From Leifsonia xyli subsp. xyli str. CTCB07 (GTDB taxonomy: Bacteria > Actinomycetota > Actinomycetes > Actinomycetales > Microbacteriaceae), in contig NC_006087.1 in assembly GCF_000007665.1 (NCBI RefSeq), positions 1,984,001 through 2,048,000 of the forward strand: 64,000 nt of DNA, written 5' to 3'. This document shows, one piece after another, positions 8,910-18,304 of the stretch. The notes under the pieces are model-generated. The model worked only from the letters and a program-made list of their open reading frames with translations. It was not told where the DNA came from and did not search any database. How positions within the stretch are numbered: position 1 is the stretch's first letter; every line of letters begins with the position of its first letter. The translations under genes and the position numbers were made by a program.

Positions 8910-9784
8910 TCCTGACCGTCACGCCGAACCCCGCGATCGACCTGACCTACCGCGTACCCGCGCTGGAAGCCGGCGAGACGCACCGGGTCGCTCCCCCGAC
9001 TGCGCGGGCCGGGGGCAAGGGCCTGAACGTCGCGCGGGTGATCGCCCAGACCGGTGTGGCCGCGTTCGCGCTCACGACGGCGGGCGGCGCGTCCGGGCTC
9101 CGCCTGGCCGGCGATCTCGAAGCGAGCGGCATCCCCTCCGAGCTGGTGCCGGTCGCCGCTCCCACCCGCGCCACCGTCGCGATCCTCGCCGAGACCGGCG
9201 GGGCGCTGTCCGCCGCCGAATGGAACGCGCTCCGGGAGAGCGCAAACCGGCTCGCTGGGCCCGCGACCGCCCTCGTCGGCTCGGGCAGCCTCCCGCCGGA
9301 CGCGCCCGACGACATCTACGCCGAGCTGGTCGCGATCGCGCTGGCCCACCGGATTCCGAGCGTGATCGACGCGGACGGGCGCTCGCTCCTCGCGGCCGCG
9401 GAGGCCGGGGCGAGCGTGCTCAAACCGAATCGCCGCGAGCTGGCCGGTGCCGCCGGGACGGACGACCCGGTCGCCGGCGCCCGCCTGCTGCTCGACGCCG
9501 GGGCCGGTCTGGTGCTCGTGTCGCTCGGCGGCGACGGAATGCTCGCCGTGCGTCCCGGGGCCGAACCCGCCGGCGTGCGCCTGCCCGAACCGCTCAGCGG
9601 CAATGCGACCGGCGCGGGTGACGCCGCCGTTGCAGCCGTCGCTACGGCGCTCGCGGCCGGCGAGGACGATCCGCTCGTCCTGCTGCGACGCGCGGCCGCC
9701 TGGTCCGCCGCCGTCCTCGCCCCGCTCGCGGGCGAGCTCGATCCCGCCTATGCGGAGTTCGAGGCCCGCCTCGTCCCCGCCTGA
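8906..9784 (+). CDS. PfkB-family phosphosugar kinase (1-phosphofructokinase / tagatose-6-P kinase type)
   Basis: 292 residues. The N-terminus VTPNPAIDLTYRV and the block AGGKGLNVARVI are typical of the FruK/LacC branch of PfkB kinases. The C-terminal ATP/anion-hole motif is NATGAGDAAVAA, with the catalytic Asp. It is slightly short for the family: between TRATVAILAETGG and LSAAEW roughly 15 residues seem absent, possibly an in-frame deletion. Followed by a class II aldolase, it fits the kinase-plus-aldolase pair of the tagatose/galactosamine route, phosphorylating tagatose-6-phosphate to the bisphosphate. Confidence 0.88.
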   Translation: MILTVTPNPAIDLTYRVPALEAGETHRVAPPTARAGGKGLNVARVIAQTGVAAFALTTAGGASGLRLAGDLEASGIPSELVPVAAPTRATVAILAETGGALSAAEWNALRESANRLAGPATALVGSGSLPPDAPDDIYAELVAIALAHRIPSVIDADGRSLLAAAEAGASVLKPNRRELAGAAGTDDPVAGARLLLDAGAGLVLVSLGGDGMLAVRPGAEPAGVRLPEPLSGNATGAGDAAVAAVATALAAGEDDPLVLLRRAAAWSAAVLAPLAGELDPAYAEFEARLVPA

Positions 9785-9799
9785 CCGATCGGAGTCCCC

Positions 9800-10681
9800 A
9801 TGCCCCTCGTCCCGACGCTCGACCTGCTGCGCAGAGCCGTCGCCCACCGCACCGGGCTGGCCGCGTTCAACGTCATCCATCTGGAAACGGCCGAGGCGCT
9901 GCTCGCCGCCGCGGAGGAGACGGGGCTGCCGATCGTGCTGCAGATCTCGCAGAACTGCGTGAAGTACCACGGTTCGCTGGAGCCGATCGAGGCGGCGACC
10001 CTCGCGGCCGCGGCGGGATCGTCGGCGTCCGCGGCCGTTCACCTGGACCATGCGGAGGATGAGGAGCTGACGCGGCGCGCGATCGACCTCGGCTTCGGCT
10101 CGGTGATGTTCGACGGAGCGGCACTGGCGTATGAACGGAATGTGGCGGCGACCGTGCGCGTCGTCGAGCACGCCCACGCGAACGAGGTTTCGGTCGAGGC
10201 CGAACTCGGCGAGATCGGCGGCAAGGACGGTGTACACGCTCCCGGTGTGCGCACAGAACCGGACGAGGCGCAGCGCTTCGTCACCGAGACCGGGGTCGAC
10301 TCGCTCGCCGTTGCGGTCGGCAGCTCGCACGCCATGACGGAGCGGACCGCCCGGCTCGACCTGGGCCTGGTGGCCGCTCTCCGGCAGGCCGTGCCGGTTC
10401 CGCTCGTGCTGCACGGGTCGAGCGGCGCCGCGGACGAGACGATCGAAGCGGCGATCCGGGCGGGCATCACCAAGGTCAACGTCTCCACCCATCTGAACCG
10501 CTCGTTCACCGCAGGGGTCCGCGGGCACCTCGCCGCGAATCCCGGCACAGTCGACTCACGGACGTACCTGCGCGAGGGGCGCACGGCGATGACGGCGGAG
10601 GCGGCCCGGCTGATGCGGCTGTTCGATGTGACGGCGAGCGCCGTGGAGGAGAGGGACCGGACGAAGGAAACGGCGTCATGA
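9800..10681 (+). CDS. Class II ketose-bisphosphate aldolase (GatY/KbaY/Fba type)
   Basis: 293-residue zinc aldolase that would split tagatose- or fructose-1,6-bisphosphate into triose phosphates. Visible motifs are AFNVIHLETAEA, the zinc-binding HLDHAED, EAELGEIGG, VGSSHAM, LHGSSGA and KVNVSTHLN. Length and motif order match the GatY/KbaY branch rather than the longer Fba proteins. A GGAG sits 6 nt before the ATG. The stop overlaps the start of the DeoR gene by 4 bp. Confidence 0.92.
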   Translation: MPLVPTLDLLRRAVAHRTGLAAFNVIHLETAEALLAAAEETGLPIVLQISQNCVKYHGSLEPIEAATLAAAAGSSASAAVHLDHAEDEELTRRAIDLGFGSVMFDGAALAYERNVAATVRVVEHAHANEVSVEAELGEIGGKDGVHAPGVRTEPDEAQRFVTETGVDSLAVAVGSSHAMTERTARLDLGLVAALRQAVPVPLVLHGSSGAADETIEAAIRAGITKVNVSTHLNRSFTAGVRGHLAANPGTVDSRTYLREGRTAMTAEAARLMRLFDVTASAVEERDRTKETAS

Positions 10682-11463
10682 ACCGGGCGGAGCGGCTCAC
10701 CGCCGTGCTCGACCTGCTGGCCGGCTCCGGTCAGATCGAGGTCGAGGACATCGTGGCGAAGCTCGATGTCTCGGCGGCGACCGCGCGGCGCGACCTGGAC
10801 GCGCTCGCCTCGCAGCGGCTGCTGACGCGCACGCGCGGCGGAGCGGTCGGGCAATCGGTCGCGTACGACCTCCCGATCCGCTACAAGCGCCAACAGCGCA
10901 CACCGGAGAAACTGCGGATCGCCCAGGCGGCGAGCGCGCTCGTTCCACGCGGCGCGGTGGTGGGCTTGTGCGGCGGGACGACGAGCACCGCCGTCGCAAC
11001 CGTGCTGGGATCACGGCCGGACCTCATGGAGCCGTCGCCGCATCCCACGCTGACGGTCGTGACGAACGCCATCAACATCGCGGCGCAGCTGGTAATGCGG
11101 CCGCACATCAAGACCGTCGTCACCGGCGGTGTCGTGCATGCCCGCTCGTACGAACTGGTCGGGCCGTACAGCGATGTCGTGCTGGAGAAGATCACCCTGG
11201 ACATCGCGTTCATCGGTGTGAACGGGATCGACCCGGTCGTCGGCGCGACCGTCCACGACGAGGGCGAAGCGAGCGTGAACTCGCTGATGGCCCGGCGGGC
11301 GGCGCGAGCGGTGATCGTGGCCGACTCCCGAAAGATCGGCCGGACGGCGTTCGCGACCCTCGGCGGGCCCACGGTTCTGACGACGCTCATCACCGACGAC
11401 GGCATCACCGGCGAGCAGCGAGCCGCCTTCACGGAGCACGGCGTCGATGTCATCGTCGCTTAA
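10678..11463 (+). CDS. DeoR-family transcriptional repressor
   Basis: 261 residues: N-terminal winged helix (AERLTAVLDLLAGSGQIEVEDIVAKL, then VSAATARRDLDAL as recognition helix) and a C-terminal DeoRC sugar-phosphate sensor domain (LCGGTTSTAVA, FIGVNGIDP, DSRKIGRTAFATLG). As a gene inside the amino-sugar operon it most likely represses that operon and is released by a phosphosugar intermediate. A possible operator lies upstream of the SIS gene, where TGCTTTT is repeated around 7250-7268, but this is weak. Confidence 0.92.
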   Translation: MNRAERLTAVLDLLAGSGQIEVEDIVAKLDVSAATARRDLDALASQRLLTRTRGGAVGQSVAYDLPIRYKRQQRTPEKLRIAQAASALVPRGAVVGLCGGTTSTAVATVLGSRPDLMEPSPHPTLTVVTNAINIAAQLVMRPHIKTVVTGGVVHARSYELVGPYSDVVLEKITLDIAFIGVNGIDPVVGATVHDEGEASVNSLMARRAARAVIVADSRKIGRTAFATLGGPTVLTTLITDDGITGEQRAAFTEHGVDVIVA

Positions 11464-11507
11464 GCCACAAGGAAAGGCACTCAGCGCGCGTCGCGTAGGT
11501 TGTGGGG

Positions 11508-12671
11508 ATGTCCACTCACCTCATCCACTCAGCCCGCCTCGTCAGCGAGGGCCGCATCACGCACGCCGGCTGGGTCCGCTTCGCGGACGACAAAATCGCC
11601 GAGATCGGGGCCGGTGACACCTGGCGTGCCGCAGTCGCGGGCGACCCGGAGGCGATCGTCACCGACGCCGACGGCAGCTGGCTGACACCCGGCTTCGTCG
11701 ACATCCACAGCCACGGAGGCGAGGGCGCGAGCTTCGACGACGGCCCCGACGCGATCCGTGCGGCGCTCGTCCTCCACAGCCGGCACGGGACGACCCGTGC
11801 TGTTATTTCGCTCGTGACCGCTCCGGTTCCGCAGCTGGCGGAGAGCCTCCGCGGTGTGCGGGAGCTCGCGGCGAACGACCCGCGCGTCCTGGGCTCGCAC
11901 CTGGAGGGTCCGTTCCTCGACGCAGGGCACAAAGGCGCGCACGACCCCGGACTCCTCCGCTCGGCGACCGGCGACGACATCGCACTGCTGCTCGACGCCG
12001 CCGGCGGCACCCTGCGGCAGATCACGATCGCGCCGGAGCTCCCCGGCGGGATGGCGGCCGTGCGCGCCTTCGCGGAAGCCGGCACCGCTGTCGCGGTCGG
12101 GCACACCGCCGCCGACTACGGGCAGACCCTGGCGGCGTTCGAGGCGGGCGCCCGCATACTGACCCACGCCTTCAACGCGATGGATGGCCTGCACCACCGT
12201 GCGCCCGGCCCCGTGGCGGCGGCGACACGCACCCCGGGCGTGACGCTCGAGGTCATCAACGACGGCACGCATGTACACCCTGAGGTCGTGCGGGTGCTGT
12301 TCGCATCGGCTCCCGGCCGCATCGCCCTGATCACAGACGCGATGGCCGCCGCCGGGTCAGCGGACGGGGACTATCTGCTCGGCTCGCTCGCGGTCGAGGT
12401 GCGCGGCAGCGTCGCCCGGCTGGCCGAGGGCGGCTCGATCGCGGGTTCGACGCTGACGCTGGACGACGCTCTGCGCCGGGCCGTGATGGAAGTGGGGATC
12501 GGTGTCGAGCACGCCGTGCTCGCCCTCACCGAGACGCCCGCCACGGCCATCGGCCGCGGGGACGAGTTCGGCCGCCTCGCCCCCGGGTTCGCCGCGGACG
12601 CGGTGCTGCTGGACGACGGTTTCCGGGTGGTGCAGGTGTGGGCGGCCGGTTCGCCGGTCGCGCGGTCCTGA
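11508..12671 (+). CDS. nagA: N-acetylglucosamine-6-phosphate deacetylase
   Basis: 387-residue amidohydrolase-fold deacetylase that converts N-acetylglucosamine-6-phosphate to glucosamine-6-phosphate. Motifs in order: DIHSHGGEGASFDD, the metal-binding Glu in HLEGPFLD, VGHTAADYGQT, HAFNAMDGLHHRAPG, NDGTHVHPEVVR and the catalytic Asp in LITDAMAAAG. An earlier in-frame GTG at 11502 is possible. The product would normally feed NagB, but the nagB gene at 22946-23732 is frameshifted, so this route may be blocked or use another deaminase. Confidence 0.93.
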   Translation: MSTHLIHSARLVSEGRITHAGWVRFADDKIAEIGAGDTWRAAVAGDPEAIVTDADGSWLTPGFVDIHSHGGEGASFDDGPDAIRAALVLHSRHGTTRAVISLVTAPVPQLAESLRGVRELAANDPRVLGSHLEGPFLDAGHKGAHDPGLLRSATGDDIALLLDAAGGTLRQITIAPELPGGMAAVRAFAEAGTAVAVGHTAADYGQTLAAFEAGARILTHAFNAMDGLHHRAPGPVAAATRTPGVTLEVINDGTHVHPEVVRVLFASAPGRIALITDAMAAAGSADGDYLLGSLAVEVRGSVARLAEGGSIAGSTLTLDDALRRAVMEVGIGVEHAVLALTETPATAIGRGDEFGRLAPGFAADAVLLDDGFRVVQVWAAGSPVARS

Positions 12672-12685
12672 CGGGGCTCGGCGCG

Positions 12686-12726
12686 GGTTCGGGGGCCGGG
12701 TTCTCCGCGAACCCGGCCCCCGAACC
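12686..12726 (+). terminator. Strong hairpin terminator after nagA
   Basis: A perfect 18-bp inverted repeat (12686-12703 and 12709-12726) with a 5-nt loop starts 14 bp after the nagA stop. There is no T-run after it, as is usual for high-GC actinobacteria. It closes the amino-sugar operon. Confidence 0.8.
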
Positions 12727-12911
12727 TCCCCCGGTGTGATCGGCGCTCGGGTCGCCGGTCACACACCGTGGCGATCCGCTCCGCGGAGCGCGCCACACGA
12801 TAAGGGACCATCGACCTCCCCATCCATGACGCGACTTGTGCGAATTTTCTTTACCCCGTCTGAAATTATGGATTTCGAACATCTCATACGTCGATCGGGC
12901 AGAATCGATGG

Positions 12912-14900
12912 ATGCCCTCTGTGACCGATCTCTCCGACGCCGATCTGGTGGACCGCACCCGTTCGGGCAACAGCACGGCCTTCGGGGAGCTCTGGCGCCG
13001 GCATGCCCGGGCGGGCCGGACGATCGCACGCAGCTTCACGAGCATCGACGCCGACGATCTCGTCGCAGAGGCGTACACCAAGATCTTCCACGCCCTCTCC
13101 CGCGGCCACGGACCCATCGGATCCTTCCGGGCCTACCTCTTCACGACCGTCCGCAATGTCGCCTCCACCTGAGGTCGTTGCACAGCCCGCGAGACGCCCA
13201 TCGACGACGCCGCAGCCCTCGCAGATCCCGCCTTCGACGAGGACCATGCGCTCGCCGAGCTGGACCGCTCGCTGACAGCCCAGGCCTTCCGTTCGCTCCC
13301 CTCGCGCTGGCAGGAGGTGCTCTGGTATTGCGAGGTCGAGGCCATGAAGCCGGCCGCCGTCGCCCCCTTGCTCAGAATGTCGGCCAGCGCCGTCGCCGCG
13401 CTCGCCTACCGGGCCCGCGAAGGGCTGCGGCAGGCGTGGGTGCAGGCCCACATCGCGAGCAGCCCGGAAGACTCCGAGTGCCGCTGGGCCACGGACCGCC
13501 TCGGCGCCTACGCACGGAACGGCCTCGGCAAACGCGACACCGCCAAGATCGAGTCCCATCTGGCGGACTGCGCCCGCTGCGCCATCGTCGCCGAAGAAGC
13601 GAAAGACGCCGGCAGCCGGCTGGCGCTGGTGCTGCTCCCGCTGGCGGTCGGCGTCGGCGGGACAGCCGCGTACACCGCGTGGGCGCAGACCGGAGCGAAC
13701 GCGGTGGCCTACGCGCTCGGTTCGGCGGGGGCGGCGCTACCCAAATCAGTGACCTGGGGGACGACGGCCGGCACAGGCACGACCAGCGCGGGCACGACCA
13801 GCGGCGCTGCCGGGTCCGGTGTGACGATCGCCGGTCTCGCGGCGGGCGGCGCGCTGCTCGCCGCCGCCCTGGCCGGAGCCCTCATTCTCGGCCCGGAACT
13901 CTTCGCCGAAGCACCGGTCGCCGCGGAGACCTCACAGCCGCCCGCCGCACAGAAGCCCAGCGCACCGCGGCCCCGTGAGCCGGAGCCGGCGAACGAGCCT
14001 GCCGCCCCCGCTGAGCCGACGGCCGAGACCCCCGCCCCCGCGACGCCGCCCGCAGCGGCCCCGCTCCCCGCTCCCGCGGAGACGCCGGCGGCGGATCCCG
14101 CGACGGCGCCGATCGCCGCCCGCCCGGGCCCGCTCTCCCTCGGCTCGGCCACCAGGATGACCGCCACGGCGTTCGAGCTGGACTTGGCCGGAACCGCCGT
14201 CCCCGGCGCCACCGTCGAACTCCGGTGCGGCGACATCCTCCTCGGGACCACGACCGCCTCTCCCGGCGGGTCGTGGGCCGCCGCCTTCCCGATCGACCGG
14301 CTGGCGAACGGCACCTGGGCGCTCACCCTGGTGCAGGTCGTCTCGGGCGCGGCCTCCGCCCCGGTCCCGATCGAGGTCGTGGTCGCTCGCCGGCCCCTCG
14401 CACCCACGATCGCCGTCGACACCGGCTCGGGCTACCTGCTCCCGATCGTCTCCGGGACAGCGGAGCCGGGCGCGACCGTCGAGGTCTTCGATCGCGGGTC
14501 GCTGCTCGCCACGGTCGCCGCGGGGGACGACGGCCGCTGGGGAACCGACCCGCTCGGCACCGGTGCGTCCTTCGCGATCAGCGCGCGCTCGACCGGCTCA
14601 TCGGGCGGTGTCTCGGCGGCCAGCGAGACGGTCAGCGGCCAGATCGCGGTGCCCTCCGTCGCCGCCGAAGCCAGTGGCACGGTGCTCTCGGTGAGCGTGG
14701 CGGGTGTTCCGGGGAGGGAGATCGCCCTCTACGCAGACGGAAAGCTGAGCGGCCACACCGGGAGGATCGGCAGCGACGGCGTGTTCGCCGCCCTGTACGA
14801 GTGGCGGAGCCCGGGCGAGCACCGGATCGGGTTCGCCTACACGGCGGACGGGCGCCACGGAGTGCTCGCCGAGACGCCGATCACCATCACACTCGGCTGA
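12912..14900 (+). pseudogene. ECF sigma factor with fused zinc-finger, membrane and Ig-like extension; in-frame TGA
   Basis: The frame opens with an ECF region 2 (DADLVDRTRSGNSTAFGELW to SFRAYLFTTVRNVAST), meets TGA at codon 87 (13170-13172), then continues in the same frame with GRCTARETPIDD and a region 4 helix-turn-helix (LPSRWQEVLWYCEVEAMK, SASAVAALAYRAREGLR). Homologues have Trp where the TGA sits, so TGG-to-TGA is the likely change. Beyond region 4 are an anti-sigma-like HxxxCxxC (His216, Cys220, Cys223), two hydrophobic segments, a Pro-rich linker and two Ig-like repeats: a sigma factor tethered to its own membrane and surface-type domain. The 3' end overlaps the convergent MFS gene by 14 bp. 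Confidence 0.85.
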
Positions 14901-16104
14901 GCGCCGCCGACATCCGTCCCATGACGACGACCAGGACCACGGACACGACCAGGACTCCTATGTAGAAAACGGGGAGCAGCCCGAGCCCGCCAGCGTCGAA
15001 GATCAGCGAACCGACGAGCGCACCGCCGCCGATGCCGATGTTGAAGGAACTCGTGTACAGCGCGGAGGCGGTGTCGCGGAAGCGCGCGCTCGAGGTGTGC
15101 AGGAGCCGGGTCTGCAGCAGCGGCGGGAGGGAGCCGAAGGCGAGCCCCCACAGAACGAACGCGCCGATCCCGAGCACGGGCAAGGACGCGAACGCCGCGA
15201 GCACGGCGACCGCGACCCCCGTCACCGCGAGCCCGAGCAGGACTCCCCGCTGCGGACTGCGCCCGAGCACGGAAGCGGCGAGCAGCAGGCCGCCGGCTCC
15301 AGCGATGCCGAAGAGGAACAGCAGCGCTCCGACATCCCCCGGCGGCACCTCCATCGGTCCGGTGAGGAACGGCACGACGAAGGTGTAGAACCCATAGTGC
15401 CCGATCATAGTGACCGCGGCGATGAGGCAGATCATGAGCACCACCGGGACGCTGCGGTCGCGGGCCCGCGGCTGTGACCGGTCGCGGCCGGGTTCCCCCG
15501 CGTCCCGCTCGACCGCCGGCAGAAGCTTGGCGATGAGGAGGGCGCCCGCCAGCATGAGCAGTGCGAGCGTGCCGAATGTGAGCTGCCACCCGAGCAGGTG
15601 CCCGGCGAAGGTTCCCAGCGGGACGCCGAAGACGAAGGCGAGCGTTCCGCCGCTCAGGGTGATTGCGACGGCGCGGCCGATCTGCCGGTGCGGAACGAGG
15701 TGACCGGCGTACGCGCCGACGACCGACCAGAACATCCCGTGCCCGAGGCCGCCGAAAACGCGCGCGACGACCACCCAGGCGTAGTCGGGCGCGAACGCGG
15801 TGAGGGCGTTCGCGACGGCGAGGACGACGAGGACGCCGACGATCATCCCGTGCCGGGGCCAGCGCCGGGTGAGCACGGTGAGCGGCGGGCTCGACACCAC
15901 GACGGTGAAAGCGAAGACACTGACCAGGAGGCCGATCTGCGCCTCGCTGACGCCGAGCGACGCGCTCATGTCCGGCAGCAGACCGGTGGGGATCATCTCG
16001 CTGGTGACCGAGAGGAAAACGGCGACGGCGAGCGCGATGAGCCCGGCCCAGGGGAACGCGGGGCAGGGCGGTGAGGAAGATGAAGGCGGGGGTGGCGCGG
16101 TCAT
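14887..16104 (-). CDS. MFS transporter, DHA1/AraJ-like
   Basis: 405 residues with twelve predicted helices in two halves. The motif A region between helices 2 and 3 (TVLTRRWPRHGMIVG) and the helix 4-5 segment (RVFGGLGHGMFWSVVGAYAG) are typical of the AraJ/SotB branch of drug or sugar exporters. The first 15 residues are a Pro/Ser-rich cytoplasmic tail. The natural substrate cannot be read from the sequence. Confidence 0.87.
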   Translation of the reverse strand: MTAPPPPSSSSPPCPAFPWAGLIALAVAVFLSVTSEMIPTGLLPDMSASLGVSEAQIGLLVSVFAFTVVVSSPPLTVLTRRWPRHGMIVGVLVVLAVANALTAFAPDYAWVVVARVFGGLGHGMFWSVVGAYAGHLVPHRQIGRAVAITLSGGTLAFVFGVPLGTFAGHLLGWQLTFGTLALLMLAGALLIAKLLPAVERDAGEPGRDRSQPRARDRSVPVVLMICLIAAVTMIGHYGFYTFVVPFLTGPMEVPPGDVGALLFLFGIAGAGGLLLAASVLGRSPQRGVLLGLAVTGVAVAVLAAFASLPVLGIGAFVLWGLAFGSLPPLLQTRLLHTSSARFRDTASALYTSSFNIGIGGGALVGSLIFDAGGLGLLPVFYIGVLVVSVVLVVVMGRMSAALSRV

Positions 16105-16571
16105 GAGTCTCTGTCCGGCGGACGGCGGCCCGCCACCGTCCGGCTTCGCGCCTGTGTGCGCGCCCAGGGCCGGCTGAGTCAGCCGACCGCGTCCAGTTTA
16201 CACCGCCGGGATCGGGGAACGGCAGCCGCCAGCCTCGATGAGAGGCGCAGAGAGGGTCATCCCCTCGAGAACGCGCGCCAGTGCGCGCCGGTGAGTGACG
16301 CGCAGGCGCCGTCTGCCAGAGGGAGAGGCCGGACCGGGGCAGTTAAGAACCGCGAGCTCCGCCCGGACACGGAGACGGTGGCGGCGGACCACCGCCGGAA
16401 CAGGTCACGGGCACGTCCTTTGCGCCCGGTCCGCTGAATCGTTCCGGGCCGCTTCGGCCCGGCGCCGGACCGGGAGGCCGCCGATGTGACGCGGGCGGGG
16501 CTTCCCCGGACGCGCTGATCATACGCCGCTTCCTCTGCACGGCGCACCGGACGTCGGGATACCCTGATCGG
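16105..16571. other. 467-bp intergenic region without a recognisable gene
   Basis: This GC-rich stretch lies between divergently transcribed MFS and purU genes. I see several inverted repeats (for example GGCGGCGGACC/ACCGCC around 16380-16397 and a GGGCCG-CTTC-GGCCC hairpin near 16446-16460) but no coding signal, no tRNA and no riboswitch I can name. Confidence 0.5.
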
Positions 16572-17444
16572 ATGGACTCACCCGCGCCCGCCACACACCC
16601 CAACCACTGGGTTCTCACCTTCAGCTGCGCCGACCGGCCCGGCATCGTGCATGCGGTGAGCGGCGCGATCGTCGCGGCGCGCGGGAACATCACCGAGAGC
16701 CAGCAGTTCGCGAGCACCGACACCGGCCGCTTCTTCATGCGGCTGCAGGTCGAGTCCGCCGCCGACCGAGAGGAGTTCGAGCGGGCGCTCGCCCCGATCG
16801 TGACACAGTTCGGGATGTCGCACCGCGTCGACAACGTCGGGCGGCCACTGCGCACACTCGTGCTGGTCTCCACGGCCGCACACTGCCTGAACGACCTACT
16901 GTTCCGCCAGCGCGCGGGCCATCTGCCCGTCGAGATCCCGCTGGTGCTGTCGAATCATGGAACACTGCGCGACCTCGCCGGCTTCTACGGCGTCCCCTTC
17001 GAGTCCGCCCCGGTCACCGACCCGGCCTCGAAGGCCGCGTTCGAGGAGCGGACGCTGGCCGCCGTCGAGGAGCACGGCATCGAGCTGGTCGTCCTCGCCC
17101 GCTACATGCAGATCCTGTCGCCGGAACTGTGCGAGCGGCTCGCGGGCCGGGCGATCAACATCCACCACTCCTTCCTTCCCGGGTTCAAGGGCGCGAACCC
17201 CTACCGCCAGGCGCACGCGCGGGGTGTGAAGCTGATCGGGGCGACGGCGCACTTCGTCACCAGCGACCTCGACGAGGGGCCGATCATCGAACAGAACGTG
17301 GTCCGGGTGGACCACGCGAGTAGCGTCCCGGAGCTGGTCGCCATCGGCCAGGACGAGGAGAGCCGCACGCTCACCCAGGCTGTCAAGTGGTTCGCCGAGG
17401 ACAGGGTGCTGCTCGACGGGGCACGGACGATCATCTTCCGCTGA
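16572..17444 (+). CDS. purU: Formyltetrahydrofolate deformylase
   Basis: 290 residues; hydrolyses 10-formyl-tetrahydrofolate to formate and tetrahydrofolate, balancing the one-carbon pool for purine synthesis. The N-terminal ACT domain (about 10-90: VLTFSCADRPGIVHAVSGAI) is followed by a formyltransferase fold (about 95-285). That fold carries the catalytic set Asn/His/Asp in INIHHSFLPGFKGANPY and TAHFVTSDLDEGPII. It starts with ATG after a weak GAT(C)GG, and the following small membrane gene is 13 bp away. Confidence 0.95.
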   Translation: MDSPAPATHPNHWVLTFSCADRPGIVHAVSGAIVAARGNITESQQFASTDTGRFFMRLQVESAADREEFERALAPIVTQFGMSHRVDNVGRPLRTLVLVSTAAHCLNDLLFRQRAGHLPVEIPLVLSNHGTLRDLAGFYGVPFESAPVTDPASKAAFEERTLAAVEEHGIELVVLARYMQILSPELCERLAGRAINIHHSFLPGFKGANPYRQAHARGVKLIGATAHFVTSDLDEGPIIEQNVVRVDHASSVPELVAIGQDEESRTLTQAVKWFAEDRVLLDGARTIIFR

Positions 17445-17457
17445 GTACACTGGTCCC

Positions 17458-17823
17458 GTGACCGCAACACCCCAGGAGAGCGCCGAGCACCACAGCGTCG
17501 GGCCGAACGACATCCTCCGTTTCGTGCTGGAGGTGTTCGCGATCGTGTCGCTCGGCAGCTGGGGTTCCCTCGTGTGGCCGTTGCCGTGGAACATCGCGAT
17601 CGGCCTCGGCGCGCCGGCTCTCGCCATTCTGCTGTGGGCGCTGTTCCGCTCCCCCCAGGCCGTGCTGCGGGTCGACCCGTTCGCGAAGGCGCTCGTCGAA
17701 CTGGTCGTCATGGGCGCGTCCGCGTTCGCCTGGCTCGGTCTCGGCCAGCCGATCGTGGCGGGTGCGTTCGCCCTCATCGCGACGGTCAGCGGTGTGATCA
17801 ACGGCCGGCGCGATTTCCGGTGA
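17458..17823 (+). CDS. DUF2568 (YrdB-like) membrane protein
   Basis: 121 residues with four hydrophobic helices and the family segments NDILRFVLEVFAIVSLGSWG and DPFAKALVELVVMGASAFAW. Start is GTG. DUF2568 proteins are small integral membrane proteins of unknown role. It sits 13 bp after purU, so the two are probably cotranscribed, and it marks the left edge of the peptide-cassette region. Confidence 0.85.
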   Translation: MTATPQESAEHHSVGPNDILRFVLEVFAIVSLGSWGSLVWPLPWNIAIGLGAPALAILLWALFRSPQAVLRVDPFAKALVELVVMGASAFAWLGLGQPIVAGAFALIATVSGVINGRRDFR

Positions 17824-17868
17824 GGGGCGGTCAGGACAGCGTCTCTCTGGTCTGAGGAACCACGGTCG

Positions 17869-18087
17869 TCACACCGCCAAGGCGGTGGCGGCCGCGGTCA
17901 CCGCGATATCCGCCGCCGCCACTTCGACGGCGGCCGGGATCACCAGTTCCACGGTCGCCGCGACGAAGATCGCCGCGCAGGTCGTCTCACCCGGTCGCCG
18001 GGCGAAGGCCGAAAGCGTCTCGGGTTCGAGCGGCTCGTTCGCGGTGGTCTCCGCGAGCCGAGCCTGAGTGTCTGCTATGAGATTCAT
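17869..18087 (-). CDS. Small Ala/Val-rich precursor-like peptide, type B (cassette 1)
   Basis: 72 residues from the ATG at 18087 (AAGGAG 8 nt upstream). It has an acidic/polar N-terminal leader (MNLIADTQARLAETTANEP), the motif E-x-T-C (GETTC), and a 36-residue hydrophobic tail starting at the cysteine and ending ATALAV. The same architecture occurs in five other small genes nearby, so this is a family rather than a chance ORF. It follows the deleted remnant of the HTTM and SdpA-like genes and is the distal gene of cassette 1. Function is inferred only: a secreted, membrane-active peptide precursor. I know no named family that matches. Confidence 0.6.
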   Translation of the reverse strand: MNLIADTQARLAETTANEPLEPETLSAFARRPGETTCAAIFVAATVELVIPAAVEVAAADIAVTAAATALAV

Positions 18088-18088
18088 T

Positions 18089-18286
18089 CCTCTCATCTCC
18101 TTCTTCATCAGCCTCGCTGCGCTCTGCAGCGAGGGAGAGGTATCCCGATGTGAACGGGATGTCGATATCGCCCCCTTCGTGGCCGTTGTCCTTCACCAGG
18201 CAGAACGGGACGTCTCGCCGGCGACGTCGAGCGTTCGCGCGAACAGCAGGACATCCGTCCTCAAGCGTCTTGCGCGATCTCCCCAT
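18089..18286 (-). pseudogene. Fused remnant of the HTTM gene start and the SdpA-like gene end (cassette 1)
   Basis: The first 20 bp (18286-18267) equal the start of the full HTTM-hydrolase gene (MGRSRKTL). The sequence then jumps into the 3' part of the SdpA-like gene, matching 20205-20300 and about 20523-20575 almost base for base (VKDNGHEGGDIDIPF, SGYLSLAAERSE). A deletion of roughly 2 kb, plus a smaller one, inside an ancestral complete cassette explains it. Confidence 0.75.
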
Positions 18287-18304
18287 GATTCGACGCCTCC
18301 CGGC

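Noticed and set aside
16105..16571. Riboswitch or tRNA upstream of purU or the MFS gene
   Set aside because: Several GC hairpins are present, but no conserved core of glycine, THF, guanidine or other known switches and no tRNA cloverleaf could be recognised.
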